Positions 47,101 through 58,513 of a stretch of DNA of 64,000 bases are shown piece by piece. Origin of the DNA: Gnetum montanum (taxonomy: Eukaryota; Streptophyta; Gnetopsida; Gnetales; Gnetaceae); assembly GCA_015680685.1 (NCBI GenBank), contig MNCI01001481.1:59072-123071 (forward strand). Reading direction: 5' to 3'. A program made the translations under genes and the position numbers. Each line of letters begins with the position of its first letter. The stretch's first letter is position 1. The notes below the pieces were generated by a model, which did no database searches, was not told where the DNA came from, and saw only the letters and a list, made by a program, of their open reading frames with translations.

Positions 47101-48511
47101 TATTAATTCTAGCCATGCTCAACCATTTAGTTATGGAGGGTATCCTCCATTCTAACATCACAGAATTAATAAATATTTTTTTGTTTCTTTAATTTTTCAA
47201 CTTTTTGTTTTCCATTTTTTCACCTTTTAATTTATTGTTTTATCTTTTTTGTCTTTTTATCTTTTTATGAGTAATCTCATCCATGAATAAAACACTCATG
47301 TGGCTTGTTGATTGAGGTGTTATTCTATGCTATCAATTCTTGGGTGAGCAATTATTTGGACAGTGAGCCCATTACACCCACTCATCCACTCTACAAATAA
47401 GAGGATTTGTTCAAGGGTACAGTGATATTCTTGAAATTCTTAAAAACTTAAAATTAATTTTGTGTTCATTGTACCCAGAATGAAGAAGGATGGACCAAGA
47501 GGGAATGATTAGGGTGTGACATCAAGGGGACTTGTAGATTCTCTTTGGTGACATCTGTGGGAGTTATCATGCAACATGGTTGTACTAAGATCCTTGTAGA
47601 TCTAATGAAAAATGGGAGTAAGAGTAATAAAAAAGGCACTCAAAAATCCAATGTTGTTCTAGGGGGTCCCACTAGAAAGACATGCACCCATGCCTGAAGG
47701 TTGGTGGCTTCTCTGGATTCAGTATTCAAAAAAAAAATAGAGAAAAAGAAAAGAAAAAAAAAAGAAGAAAAACAAAGTGCCACAAAACAAAATTCACTCC
47801 TCCATTGAACAAAACGCCAAGTGATCGTACGCCTTGTTGTTGTGGTACTCTCATAGTTGCTCATCATGGGATGAAACAATGCGATGTCACTATTTAGAGG
47901 AATGGACTTGGTCCTAATCTTGGAATGATGGGTTAATGACACATTAATCATGATTTGCACGTAGGATTCATTGTGCCCTGGGTCAGTTACCTCATGTCCC
48001 AATCTCTACGATCCCTTTCTCTAGTTCATCTCATCTCACTTTTCGTGTAATTGTTGCTTGTGTCTTGTATAGCATTGAATTCATACCTCATCATGGTGGT
48101 ATCTACATGTGTGTGTTTTGTTGCATCGGTATAGATTACATTTAACCCTTCTAGTGCCTACAGACATTTTAAGGTGTGGTTACGCAAGGGCATATAGGTT
48201 GGAACCTACTTTGGGGAGGACCCACTTGTGTGACTTTTGTAATTTTTATTTTTTGCACACCACCACATCATCTTATACCCTCCAAGTACTTCATTGTCAA
48301 ATCTATTCTTTCCTTTGTCATCATTTATCCAACATTCCTCAAAACTAGGTCCGACATTAAACTTTTAGGGCAACTTCTTTGCAAAATTTCTAACCCTAAA
48401 ATCACACTAAGTAGAGAATGCCATATTTATTAAAGGCAATGAGTAAGGTATACAATCATTGAACTTTTTCAATAACCTTACTAACGATTAATCCTTGTGT
48501 GATTATAGATG
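47101..48511 (+). other. T7 spacer with conserved motifs
   Basis: Non-coding. GGGTGTGACATCAAGGGGAC at 47512-47531 (shared with T5, T4) and CTTTGGGGAGGACCCACT at 48209-48226 (identical in T2). A-rich tract at about 47730-47775. The short open stretches on either strand are low-complexity. Confidence 0.6.
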
Positions 48512-48960
48512 GCCCCTAAAAGAAGACGACATGGAGGACCTTCTCAAGGTGCAACCAAACAACCTAGGGGAGGCAGAGGCCAAGGACCTCATGCAGAACA
48601 TGTAGAGTAGAAGGAAATCATTCAGTATCCATCATGAAACTCTTGTTACTACATAATCTATCCAAGCAAAGGGAGGAGAGGTCAGGACCCAAGCCTATGA
48701 AGAGAAACGACGACTATGTGCGGCATGGCATGTCAAGGCCAATCAAGTGTTCCCGCAGCTACTATGTCCATGAAAAGTGCCGACTCCATCAAACATTGGA
48801 ACATCAGCATGGACGGCTCATAATCCTCAAATAGAAGAGGAGAAACGTCAGGTGCTTCTTCAATGGTATCAATCTCAGAAGCCTAATGCACAAGACAAAG
48901 GAAAGGCACCCATGGAGGAGCCACCACTACCAAGAACCCCATGAGTTCCACAAGTTTTGT
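48512..48960 (+). pseudogene. T7 ORF3-like remnant
   Basis: An ATG directly after GTGATTATAG opens MAPKRRRHGGPSQGATKQPR and continues Gly/Arg-rich to a stop after 33 codons. In T5 the ORF3 ATG also follows an AG and starts with a short basic peptide (MASRPKRPQEGG). The later part is broken. Likely the truncated N-terminal end of the same third ORF. Confidence 0.5.
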
Positions 48961-49118
48961 CTTTTGTGTCTATGTCCCAATTTTTTTTAATTCTCCACTG
49001 CGGCATGAATAAATTTCTAGTCAGTCAATAATCCCATACCTATCCACTGTATATTTAATTGAGCTTGTTCCTCACTTTCTTTGACTTGAGGACAAGTTTT
49101 TACTCAGTCGTGGAGGTA
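48961..49118 (+). promoter_or_regulatory. T7 3' non-coding end and polypurine tract
   Basis: GTCAATAATCCCATACCT at 49024-49041, then CTTGAGGACAAG near 49085-49096, then GTGGAGGTA at 49110-49118 directly before the 3' LTR. The GAGGACAAG element before the polypurine tract is common in plant Athila/Tat-type elements. Confidence 0.75.
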
Positions 49119-49994
49119 TGATGAAGTGCTATATAGTCGATGTGTCAACTTGGCTGCATATATGGAGCCCCGTATACGCGGCCGCGTCGATGAGGCCCTG
49201 TCGACGTAGCCTTCCTGCGTTGACGTGGCCCCGTTTACACAGCTGCCTATCCTGACCTATAAATAAGAGGGCCTTCTGCCTCATTTAGGCAGCTTCGAGT
49301 TAGTTGTAGCAAAGATCTTGCATTTTGTTTCCATAGGAGTTAGAATATTTTCTCAGTGCATGCCTGCAGTGTGATGCTTGTAATTGTACAAAACCTTTAT
49401 TCGAGTGTGACGTACTTGGACGCACACATGACCAAAAATAAAGATCGAGATTACTTCATCATTGCAGCATCCACTTAGCTTAATTATTTAATTGTTATTG
49501 TTATTTATTTTTTTCTTAGTTAATATTTCTTTATCATCATTTACTATTCCTGTTGTTAAATGCAGAATGAGTATGACTTAATCATGAGCATTTGAGTATG
49601 ACTACTTGGTAACCCAGTAGCGTACCTAGGATCTATGCTTGGTAATCCCAGTAGTAGTTGTGCACGAGGTCCAAGATGTGTACGGATGATTAATGAATGG
49701 ATGCTTGTCACACTTAGGCTAGCTTAGACTCATTTCCTATTACTCATTAGTTTAATCAAGATTATTTTCCATTTTCTCTAGGAGTAGCACTAATTTAGGA
49801 TCACATCATACGCCTCATTCTGGACTAAACCATACGTGACAAAGAAAATACTAGTCCAGGTGGGAAGACAACGAACTACGATCAATGTGTAACTATCTAG
49901 ATACCACAACTAGCCTATCCACAAAGTTCGACCGGATTGTGCATGAACGCTTGTATTCATATGGTTGAGTGTAGGGGTACCTCACTGCTCATCA
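49119..49994 (+). repeat. T7 3' LTR
   Basis: 876 bp, TGATGAAG to CTCATCA, TATAAATA at 49258-49265. Compared with the 5' LTR its U3 has extra (G/T)CGA(T/C)G-type units: GTCGATGAGGCC, GTCGACGTAGCC, TTGACGTGGCC (49186-49232). Confidence 0.9.
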
Positions 49995-51000
49995 CCATTC
50001 TATCACCAAGAAAATGATAGTTGTACTAGTCAATTTTTTATTATCTTTATTTCCTACCCAATCTGCATTTATAAATGCTTATAATTAAAAACTTTTACTT
50101 TTTTGATATTGCATCCCATGACTAGCTATTCCTTTTAGATACTGTAAAATTCTTTTAGCAGGAATCAAGTGTGATTGTTTTGGTTCTAATTGATATCTAG
50201 AAATCAAACCTACTACAAAAGCTATATCTAGCCTACTAGATGTGGCATAATGCAAGCTTTGTACGATGGATCTATATAGTGTAACATCAATGGTTTTTCC
50301 ATCTTCATCCTTACAGAGGTGTACATTTATGCTAAGAAGAGTTGCACAAGTTTTAGCTTCTATCATGCTAAAATGCTTGAGCATCCAATGAACATATTTT
50401 GTCTTAGAAATGAAGGTTCCCTTCCTAAGTTGTTAAATATGTAAACCCTGTAAAATGAGATAGGTCTTTTATCACACACATTTCAAACTTTAATTTCGTA
50501 ACTTCAACAAAATCTTTCCCTAAACTTGATCTTTTTCCTTCAAATATGGTATCATCAACATAAATCTGAGCAACTAAATATCTTATATTATTCTTTTTAA
50601 TATAAAGTGTACTATCCAAAGGAACTTTCAAATATTTATTTTCAACTAAATATGAATCAAGCTTGGCATGCCACTTCCTAGGGGCTTGTTTTAAGCCATA
50701 TAAAGCTTTGTGTAGGTGATACACATGATTTGGCTTTAAAGTGTCAATAAATCCTTCTGGTTATTCTATATACACTATCTCTTTTACTTCTCTATTTAGA
50801 AATGCTGATTTCACATCCATTTAGTAAAGCTTAAATCCTTGATAAGCTGTAAAAGCTAAAAGAATTCTAATCAAGTCTCTCTATCTAAGAAAAACCTTTT
50901 GCTACTAATCTTATCTTAGTTTGAGTTACTTCACCATGCTCATTCAACTTGTTTACAAAGACTGCTTAGTTCCAATGACATTACTCCTTTGGGCTATGGG
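49995..51000 (-). pseudogene. T6 reverse transcriptase and RNase H start
   Basis: On the - strand, in order: MDVKSAFLNREVKEIVYIE near 50822-50765, GFIDTLKPNHVYHLHKALYG and LKQAPRKWH (50755-50660), the catalytic YVDD as QIYVDDTIFEG near 50570-50537, then 50384-50085 (KTCATLLSIN; YRSIVQSLHYATSSRLDIAF; AKRILQYLKGI). The start of RNase H follows, reaching ...FLGDRM at 49995, where T7 interrupts. The YVDD box is intact; a few stops and a frameshift around 50400-50425 break the frame. Confidence 0.9.
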
Positions 51001-51430
51001 ACTAGCTCTCAAGTATCATTCTTTATAATATTTTTTTCATCTCTTCATCCATGGCATTCTTCTACTCCTCATTCCAAGAGCTTTTCTAACTGTTATAGAA
51101 ATGAAAAAGTAAGACAACATACTAGTCAGCCATGATTCATTGTTTTAACTCTATTCTTCCTTATCCTTTGTATAAGAGGTATCCTAAGGATATCTACCAT
51201 GGATTTGAACCTATGCATTATTCTCCTTACGCCATCATCAAGTGTAGCCTCTTGTTTTGTTTCTACCTCATCAATTGAGACTAGCTATTCTTCCTCAATC
51301 TCATCAACTTGTTCAAATGTTAAAATGCCACCATCATTTTCTTCTTCATCTACACTAATACTTTCTTAGCCACATTGTTAGCATCTTCAGATAATTCATC
51401 ATTCTTAACACGAGGTGTTTCAACAAAATG
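51001..51430 (-). other. T6 integrase-RT linker
   Basis: Acidic Glu/Asp-rich low-complexity region when read on the - strand, as expected between integrase and RT in copia. No domain. Confidence 0.5.
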
Positions 51431-52400
51431 TTTTTAAAATTAAGCAACAATAGGCTATTAAATGGCTAGAATATCTTATAAATAAACCATCTTCACAATG
51501 GCTATTAAGCTTATGAACATTATCTTGATTTTTAATATAGCATTTGCTACCAAAAATTTTGAAATATTGAATATTATCCATTTTATTATACCACATTTAA
51601 TAAGTCATCATTATCAGCTGTTACGAAACATTTGTTGATGATATACACATTAGTTTTGGCTACCTCATTCCATAAGTACTTTGGTACATTCTTCTCATTC
51701 ATCATTGATCTAATCATCTCAAGTATAGTTCTATTTTTCCACTCTACAACACCATTTTGTTTAAGTGTTCTAGTTTATGAGAACTATCTCTTGATACATG
51801 AATCTCTGCCTAGCTTAAAAAATTCATTTGAGATAAACTCATCTCCATTGTCAATCCTAATAGCTTTTATTTTAAGCCTTGTTTTAGTTTCAACCATACT
51901 TTTAAATGTCTTAAAATGTTTAAATACATCAGAATTTTTCTCAATGCATATTAGTCATGACATTCTAGTATAATTATCAACAATAAGAAAGAAATATTTA
52001 CTACCATTAAAACCAACTATATTGAAAGGATCATAGACGTCCATATGTAGTAATTCAAACTTATCTTTAAAATGAAAATTCACTAACTTAAAGGTAGCTC
52101 TAGTTTGCTTACCATATTGGCATGCAAAACATACCTCTTCTAGATGACTTACCTAAGGAATGCCTTTAATGCTTTGAATCTTGACGAGAGCTTGTATTTT
52201 TCTTAAGCTTAAGTGTCCTAGTCTTTTATGCCATAACCTATCATTACTTATCTCAGAAATAAGAGTTAGACATTAAGGCTACTCATTTATGAAAACTAAA
52301 TTATTTCATCCTTAAGTAACATAAGCTTTTAAATCCTTAGCTTTATTCTCTAATATTCAATTCTCATTCATGAAATAGATATTATAACCTTCTCTTGAAA
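51431..52400 (-). pseudogene. T6 integrase
   Basis: On the - strand: CFACQYGKQTRATFK near 52130-52090 (end of the zinc domain), catalytic HMDVYDPFNIVGFNGSKYFF (first Asp) near 52050-51990, AIRIDNGDEFISNEFF (second Asp) near 51865-51817, and LKQNGVVEWKNRTI (Glu) near 51770-51725. All three catalytic residues survive, though stops and frameshifts interrupt. Confidence 0.85.
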
Positions 52401-52401
52401 A

Positions 52402-52904
52402 CTATCCTAAGCTTAACAAATTAGAATGTAGACCATCAACAAAATAGACATTATAAACTTCAAGAAAATTATCATGAATTTTAATTGAGCCAATACCTTT
52501 TACCAAAGCTTTACCTTTGTCACTGAAGCTTACTTTCCCTCCATTAAAGGGTTTTAGTGTGATAAATTTTGATCTATAATCGGTCATATGTTGAGAGTAG
52601 CCACGATCAAGAAACCATATCTCTAAGCTGCAAGAGCTCTTTAAGGCGAACTGTACTAGGAATTTCTTACTTATTTGGATTAGTATACATAAAGATTTAA
52701 AAATCATCATCTAAATTATAATCTTCAACAATGGTTGGAAATGAAAATAAGTCTTGTGTAACAATATCAACATCATTAGCTATTATATTGGCAAAAATAA
52801 GTAAAAGAATTTTCTTTAACATTCTTGATTTTTGTACTAATTTCTAAATGCTCTAATTGATTTTATATTTTTGCTAATTGAGCTTTTAATTTATCAAACC
52901 TATA
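52402..52904 (-). pseudogene. T6 protease
   Basis: The open stretch 52710-52402 includes IWFLDRGYSQHMT (usual W-x-x-DSG-A/C-S-x-H-M, here D-R-G) and VYNVYFVDGLHSNLLSLG, the standard junction to the GAG-pre-integrase segment. 52711-52904 is linker. Confidence 0.8.
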
Positions 52905-53764
52905 TTAAGTGCTCTTTAACTTGAACATAGTCATCTGATTTTCTTTTTTCTTTTTTTCTTTATCTTTCTTCTTCTTTGGACACTCAATAATCATATGACT
53001 TGTTTCACCATAATAACAAGAAAAAGACTTTGTTAGCTTCTTACCATCCTTCATCTTTTGGAGCCTTCTAAACTTTCTAGCAAGATTATGAATCTCCTTA
53101 TCAAAATTAGAATTCAATATTAATGGTTCCTCCTTATATTCATTTTTTTAGCTTCAACTTTGAAGGTGCTTTGCTCCTTTTTACTAAAAATATTAACTTC
53201 TTCTTTCCTAATTTCAAAGGCAAAAAGAATATTGTAGAGCTCAACTACTGTTAATCTAGAGAGATCTTTTGCTACTTCTGTGGATGAGACCTTTGCTTCA
53301 AATCTACTAGGTAAAATAGACAAAATTTTCTAGCAAATTATATCATCATACTATGCTTCATCAAGCATAGTCATCTCACTAACAATTTCATCTATTTGGC
53401 TGAAAAAGTTGTTAATATTTTAATTCTTTTCCATTCTCAAAGCATTAAAACATGTTCTTAAATTTAGTAGCTTAGACTTCTTCACTTTATCACATCCTTG
53501 ATAAATAGCTTGAAGATGCTCCCATATTTCTTTGGCTAATTGAAGATGCATAATCTTCATGCATATTACTCTATTCAAGCCACATATCAAAGTGTTCATA
53601 GCTCAAGCATCATGCACAACATTGTTGGTTCCTCTACTAATTATCTTCCAAACATCATCACCATGCGCTAGAAGATATGTCTTCATCATGAACTTCCATA
53701 AAGGACAATCCAAGTCATCAAACCATGGAGCTTTGTTAGATGAGAAGCCTTGATTTTGTGCCAT
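52905..53764 (-). pseudogene. T6 gag
   Basis: ATG at 53764-53762 opens MAQNQGFSSNKAPWFDDLDC followed by PLWKFMMKTYL: the N-terminus of copia gag (UBN2 type). 53323-53120 continues (RFEAKVSSTEVAKDLSRLTV VELYNILFAFE). A degenerate zinc knuckle SCYYGETSHMIIEC lies near 53025-52980, with the second Cys gone, followed by a Lys-rich tail. Frameshifts separate the pieces. Confidence 0.85.
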
Positions 53765-53815
53765 GTCTAGGAAAATGAAAGAGTACAACATAGACTATTA
53801 AGTCAAGAGGTGTTG

Positions 53816-53833
53816 AGTAGCTTTGATACTAAT
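53816..53833 (-). other. T6 primer-binding site (tRNA-Met type)
   Basis: On the - strand TTAGTATCAAAGCTACTC, directly after the 5' LTR end, against TGGTATCAGAGC. Conserved position. Confidence 0.75.
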
Positions 53834-55662
53834 TGTTATTTTTTTGACATAGCTAGGGGGGGTGTTTATGAATCAAAGCCTCATAGAAAAAATTCAAATT
53901 AAATGGAGACTAGTAAAAAGACTAGTAGAAAGCCCCAACGAGTTTTTAAGGTGGTTCATTTACTAAATTGGTCAACCTACCTCCAATATAAAACTATGCC
54001 TAAGTCCTAGGCTGTAAAGTAATTCTATTAATAGAAAAATATAGGGCTTATTTTACAAACCTAGACTAAGCACAACCACCAAGCTCAAAGTCACAAAAAG
54101 TTGCTTTCTTAGCATAGAGAAGTGGAAAATACTCTACCTTGTCTCAACACAGAGACTTAAGAGTTACAAAGCTTTCTAAGTAAAAGAAAAATAGAGCTTT
54201 TACAAAGAAGAGAAAAAGAAAGAGATATTTAGAAGAAGAGAAGAAGCATAGAAGAAGAAATTCTAGTTCAAGCATAAGGCCAAAAACCAAAATCAACTGA
54301 GCTAAGCTAAGCAGCTTCAATGTATAACAATCGTTTTTTAGCTATTTTCAGAGCCATTCATTAAGCCATTGCTAATATGCTAGAGAAGCATGAGAAGTAA
54401 TAAGCTATAACTTTTACCAATCCGTTGGAAGGGTAGCTAAAGAAAAAGAAGTTGTATCTATTACATCTTAGCTTCCATTATTACATTTGGTATGAGCTTG
54501 AGGTGAGCATTAAAAGCTTAGCAGAGGAAGAAGAAATCTATCATTTCATTTTTTGCACTAATTATTCTTTCATTTCCCGCAGCAATAACAAGCTCTACTT
54601 ATATTAGAGATAATGACTATTTAAGCTTTAACTAACAACCCTCTCTTTTCGTTAATGAGGTTCAGCTTACTTGCATAGTAGTACAGGCCCTAACTTTCAT
54701 ATAATAGCTCTTTTCAATATAAGCTTATAATATCCCTTTTACTTTTGCTGGTGTGGCATTGTTTTTCCAGATTTTCCAATGTAGCTTGTATAAAATCAAA
54801 ATCTAGTTCTAAAGTGGTTTTAGCTTTAAAAGAGCTATTAAAGCCAACTTATATAATTCACTATGAGCTTTCTTTCCACTTGGGCTAACATGGCAATGAG
54901 AAAATATGAAGCTTTTTGATTCTTATGTCTTGTTTGCTTTTTAAAATAAGCTTTATTGTTCATGCTATAGAGGAGTTGACATGGAAAAGCTATTTTGGGA
55001 GAGATTTGCAAAACCAAAAACTAGTTCTAAAAATTGGTTCTACGAGCTAATGTAGTAGGGCCCTAGTAGAATCAAAAATTGGTTTTGGAGCTTTTCTAAA
55101 AAGAGACGAGCTTTTCATCTAAGATTATGTGTCTAGAGAAAGAAGAAAACAAACATTGACATGGTAGAGCTATTTGAAGGAGCCCTTCATAGAAAAAATG
55201 GTTCTCTAAGTCAATTTTGTTTAGCGCTTTCTTTCTGAGCTAACCTGGAAGAGCTATTTCTTATTCCTTCATAGAACCAAAATATGGTTCTATAAGCTAG
55301 TTCTACACACTAAGCTAGATTAAAATTCTTTTGCCCACATGCTCTGAAAACTATTAAAGCTTGACCCCACTAAGTTCCATCAAAAAGCCTGATGTGGTAG
55401 AACTAATTCGAGCTATGTTTGTAAAGCTAAAATGAAGAGCTAAGTTGGATTAAAAAAACTATCTAAGTACACATGATGCTAAATTGTAAGAGTCATCTTG
55501 GACAATCTAAGTAGAACCAAAAAATGATTTTTAAATTGGTTCTATGTGCTAATGTGGCAAACAAACATTTCCTTGTGAAAGACAAGATGAAAGCACAAAA
55601 CCGCATGAAACAAAAACTCCATTACAAAGCCAAACCTACAACCAAGCTCAAAACATGCAACA
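53834..55662 (-). repeat. T6 5' LTR
   Basis: 1829 bp; collinear with 40920-42764. Its outer end is ...CAAAACATGCAACA (+ strand), matching the other copy up to the same base. The hairpin modules recur (about 54780-55560). It is clearly diverged from the 3' copy, with small insertions and deletions. Confidence 0.85.
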
Positions 55663-58513
55663 ACCCCCCATCCACCCCTGCTCCTCTTCTTCTCCCTGCA
55701 CAAATCATGCCACATGAACATGTCATATTATCATAGGAGCATAATTAAAACTTACATTAACATTAGTTTGCATCTCTGTACATGTGCCACTTGGAATTAT
55801 AATCAAAATACCTATATAACTAACAATGAGATCTTGGTGTAGTGGTAAACCTTTTGATTTGAAAATTCCAACTCATAGTTTCTATTCTAGTGGCTAATGC
55901 TAAGTTATAAAGTTCTAATTAAACTATATATCTTGGAGTGTACCAATATGACATTTATTTTAGGTTCCAACATAAAATACCATTAGAGAATGTCAAATCA
56001 CTTAGAAACCAAAGCACAAAAACATAATACAAATATGCATACAACTTTCAACTTCAATGCTAGTTCTTATTCATAAATTGTAGCAAGATCATTTCAATAA
56101 GCAACATCAATCCTTGATTTTCTTACAAAATGCCATCCCTTTAGTTGTAGTGGAGATAATGTTTGTTTAAAATTAACCCTAGTCTTTGTCCTCTTGGTAA
56201 TTAGAGATTCTCCTCCAACCTTTTTGGGAGTATCTACTTGCTATCACCATTCATTAGTTGATTTAATACCTTTACACTCTTCATGTCATTAGCAACTTTG
56301 TTACTTTTATCTTACCTTGTATAGAAAATGAATATGCATACTTATTGTAAATTGCCAAAGATATACAAATCTTAATGTTTTCTTCAAGAGTGTGTTTGAT
56401 TCATTTTCACTGGTATGTGACTTGTCATAATGATGTTGGAAATTGAGATCATAAGAAGTTAAAAAACTAAGTTCATTGAAAATGATGAGTTAAAGTAATT
56501 AACAAATCAAACCACTAATAATTGATTAGCTTATGATCCATGTTTATAGCTACATAATATAGTTGAGAGAAATAAAAGTTGTAATAAGGTTAGAATATAT
56601 GTAACAATACATAATAAGCACTATAGTATGTAATTACATCAAAAGAGTGATAAACCACAAGGTAATAGTCACCTAGTTATAGGAATAAGAAACTAACAAA
56701 TAATGAAGAACATAGCAATGTGGCACAGTAAACACTCAATACAATTGTATTATACATTTGCAATGGTAGACCTCACTTAAAAGTGTATGTCTCCTTTGTT
56801 CTATGTTGAAATAAGCATAAGTGCTCCCCTTAACCACACACCAATAGTTCCATATCTTTACTAATCAACTAATAAAACAACATTAGTCATATTGTTATGT
56901 AAACTATCATAATTACATGTCTCTTAACTAAAACATTCACATTGAGGTTGATAAACTTGTTATTTCTTAACAAAATAATAATAATTAGAGGATTTACGCA
57001 AGTTGCAATGAAAAATTAGTTAAATATATTTTATCAATAAGTTGTAAATTCTCAATTAACTAATGTGATTTGTATCCTACAAATTATGGATTTGATCCTT
57101 TCAAGTTATGTTGATATATATAAACATTCTACAATAAATACTCTGTATAGAGCTAAACATACCCATTGGATTCAAGAGAGTTTAGTGTTTAAGGGAGGGT
57201 GCATACGATTATTGTTAAATATTTTGAGCATGCTATACACTTAATTTCTCATGATACAATGGCAACAAAATTTGAATCTACAATGGAGGAAAAATTTTCA
57301 AAATGACATCATATAATGTGTAACTTGTTGATTAAAGTTTAATATTAATAAGTCTGATGGCAATGAAAGATATTCGGTCTTTAAAGGCAATTAAAAGGAA
57401 TTTCAATATCATTAATTTTAATATACTAAAAGCACTTTCAGCACTCTCTTACCTCCACAAAAAAATTTCCTATTCTCCTTTAAAAAATTTAACAAAGATT
57501 GATATAATTTCATCTCTGATGATGTTCTCAATGAGTCATCAAAACGACAATGTTACCGATGCTTCAATGTTTTACCGTTGTGGGTGCACCTCACATAAAA
57601 TACAATAAAAAACAGTTCAGCTTATATATTTTATTTCTCCTACCCTTGTAAAAAAAGGTTTATTATTTCTATTTAATATATATATATACACACACTAAGA
57701 TGGATGTTACCAATGAATTCTACCTTTTGGCATTCAAAAATTTTAAACAGTAAGGAAATTTGCAAATTCAACAGAAACACAGAAAAGAGAACATTCGTAT
57801 TTCGGAGTCCCAACCTAAAAAATTACAGGTGTATATGTGCATGACAATATTTTAAAAAAAAAATTCAGTGCTTTACAGGCAAAGTTCACCATAATATGTT
57901 AGCCGACTTATTTCAATTGAATCCTCCTTTCCGTAGGACACTTGATTGGGTGAACAATTGGTTGCTTGCTCTTCATATTGGAAAAAAAATGTTCGTATTC
58001 TTATAATGATTTAGATTTTGCTAATGCTATGGCCTTGTAAAATATGGTTGGAAAATAACTTCAATTCTATGCAGGCAAGTTATTTGCAGAGCGTGAATCA
58101 AATACCATGATGACAACCATATCTTCCTCAACAAGCAAGACAGGTAACTTCCATTCACGTAAGCTCTAAACACAAATTAATGTGCATGGTTATGTACCCA
58201 GGTGAAATAGGGCCATATCTGGATGCCACCGGGAGGTAGAATCCTGAAATGGTTCTTAGATGACTGAAATCCTAAATGCTATAAGTGAAAAACATTTAAA
58301 CTCATCTATCATAGAATCTTAAGCATTTATATTATTATCATTTTTGATATAGTATATAACTCATTGCTGGATACCTTTAAATGTTGGGCAGGCTTAAGAA
58401 GCATGCAACAAATAATGATTTACAATTCTTCTTGAAGAACCAACATAAACAGTGGAACATATAACCTTGAAGGATGCACTTCGCTAAAAGATTGACATGC
58501 AAGCACAAACATT
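55663..58513. other. Intergenic DNA downstream of the PPD4-like gene
   Basis: AT-rich, with no recognisable domain on either strand. It contains an (AT)n-(AC)n microsatellite at about 57675-57695 and a C-rich patch at 55663-55697. The last few hundred bases (58513 down to about 58330) should hold the 3' untranslated region of the gene. AT-rich signals such as AAAAATGATAATAATATAAA near 58325-58350 could serve polyadenylation. Several short open stretches here lack any codon or domain support. Confidence 0.5.

Larger units (their letters stand above)
44492..49994 (+). mobile_element. T7: gag-only tRNA-Asp-primed gypsy element nested in T6
   Basis: 5.5 kb, + strand. LTRs 44492-45348 and 49119-49994, tRNA-Asp primer site, gag remnant, conserved spacer motifs, a short ORF3-like start and a polypurine tract. 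No protease, RT or integrase. It is inserted in the RNase H codons of T6. The left flank is CTAGT and the right flank CCATT, so there is no target duplication. LTR similarity is high, with mostly transition differences, so it is younger than T6. It needs proteins from elsewhere to move. Confidence 0.9.
40920..55662 (-). mobile_element. T6: Ty1/copia element with 1.8 kb LTRs
   Basis: 14.7 kb on the - strand, of which 5.5 kb is the nested T7, leaving about 9.2 kb. Two LTRs, a tRNA-Met primer site, gag, protease, integrase, RT and RNase H are in copia order (integrase before RT). The LTRs are clearly more diverged from each other than those of T2 or T7, so T6 is older, in line with T7 lying inside it. 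Large LTRs and two polypurine-like tracts in a 1.4 kb region after RNase H recall Sireviruses. No good target duplication: CCTAT before, ACCCC after. Confidence 0.9.

Noticed and set aside
57357-57608. 83-codon open stretch on the + strand downstream of the PPD4-like gene
   Set aside because: Short, without recognisable domain, in AT-rich DNA; insufficient support for a gene.
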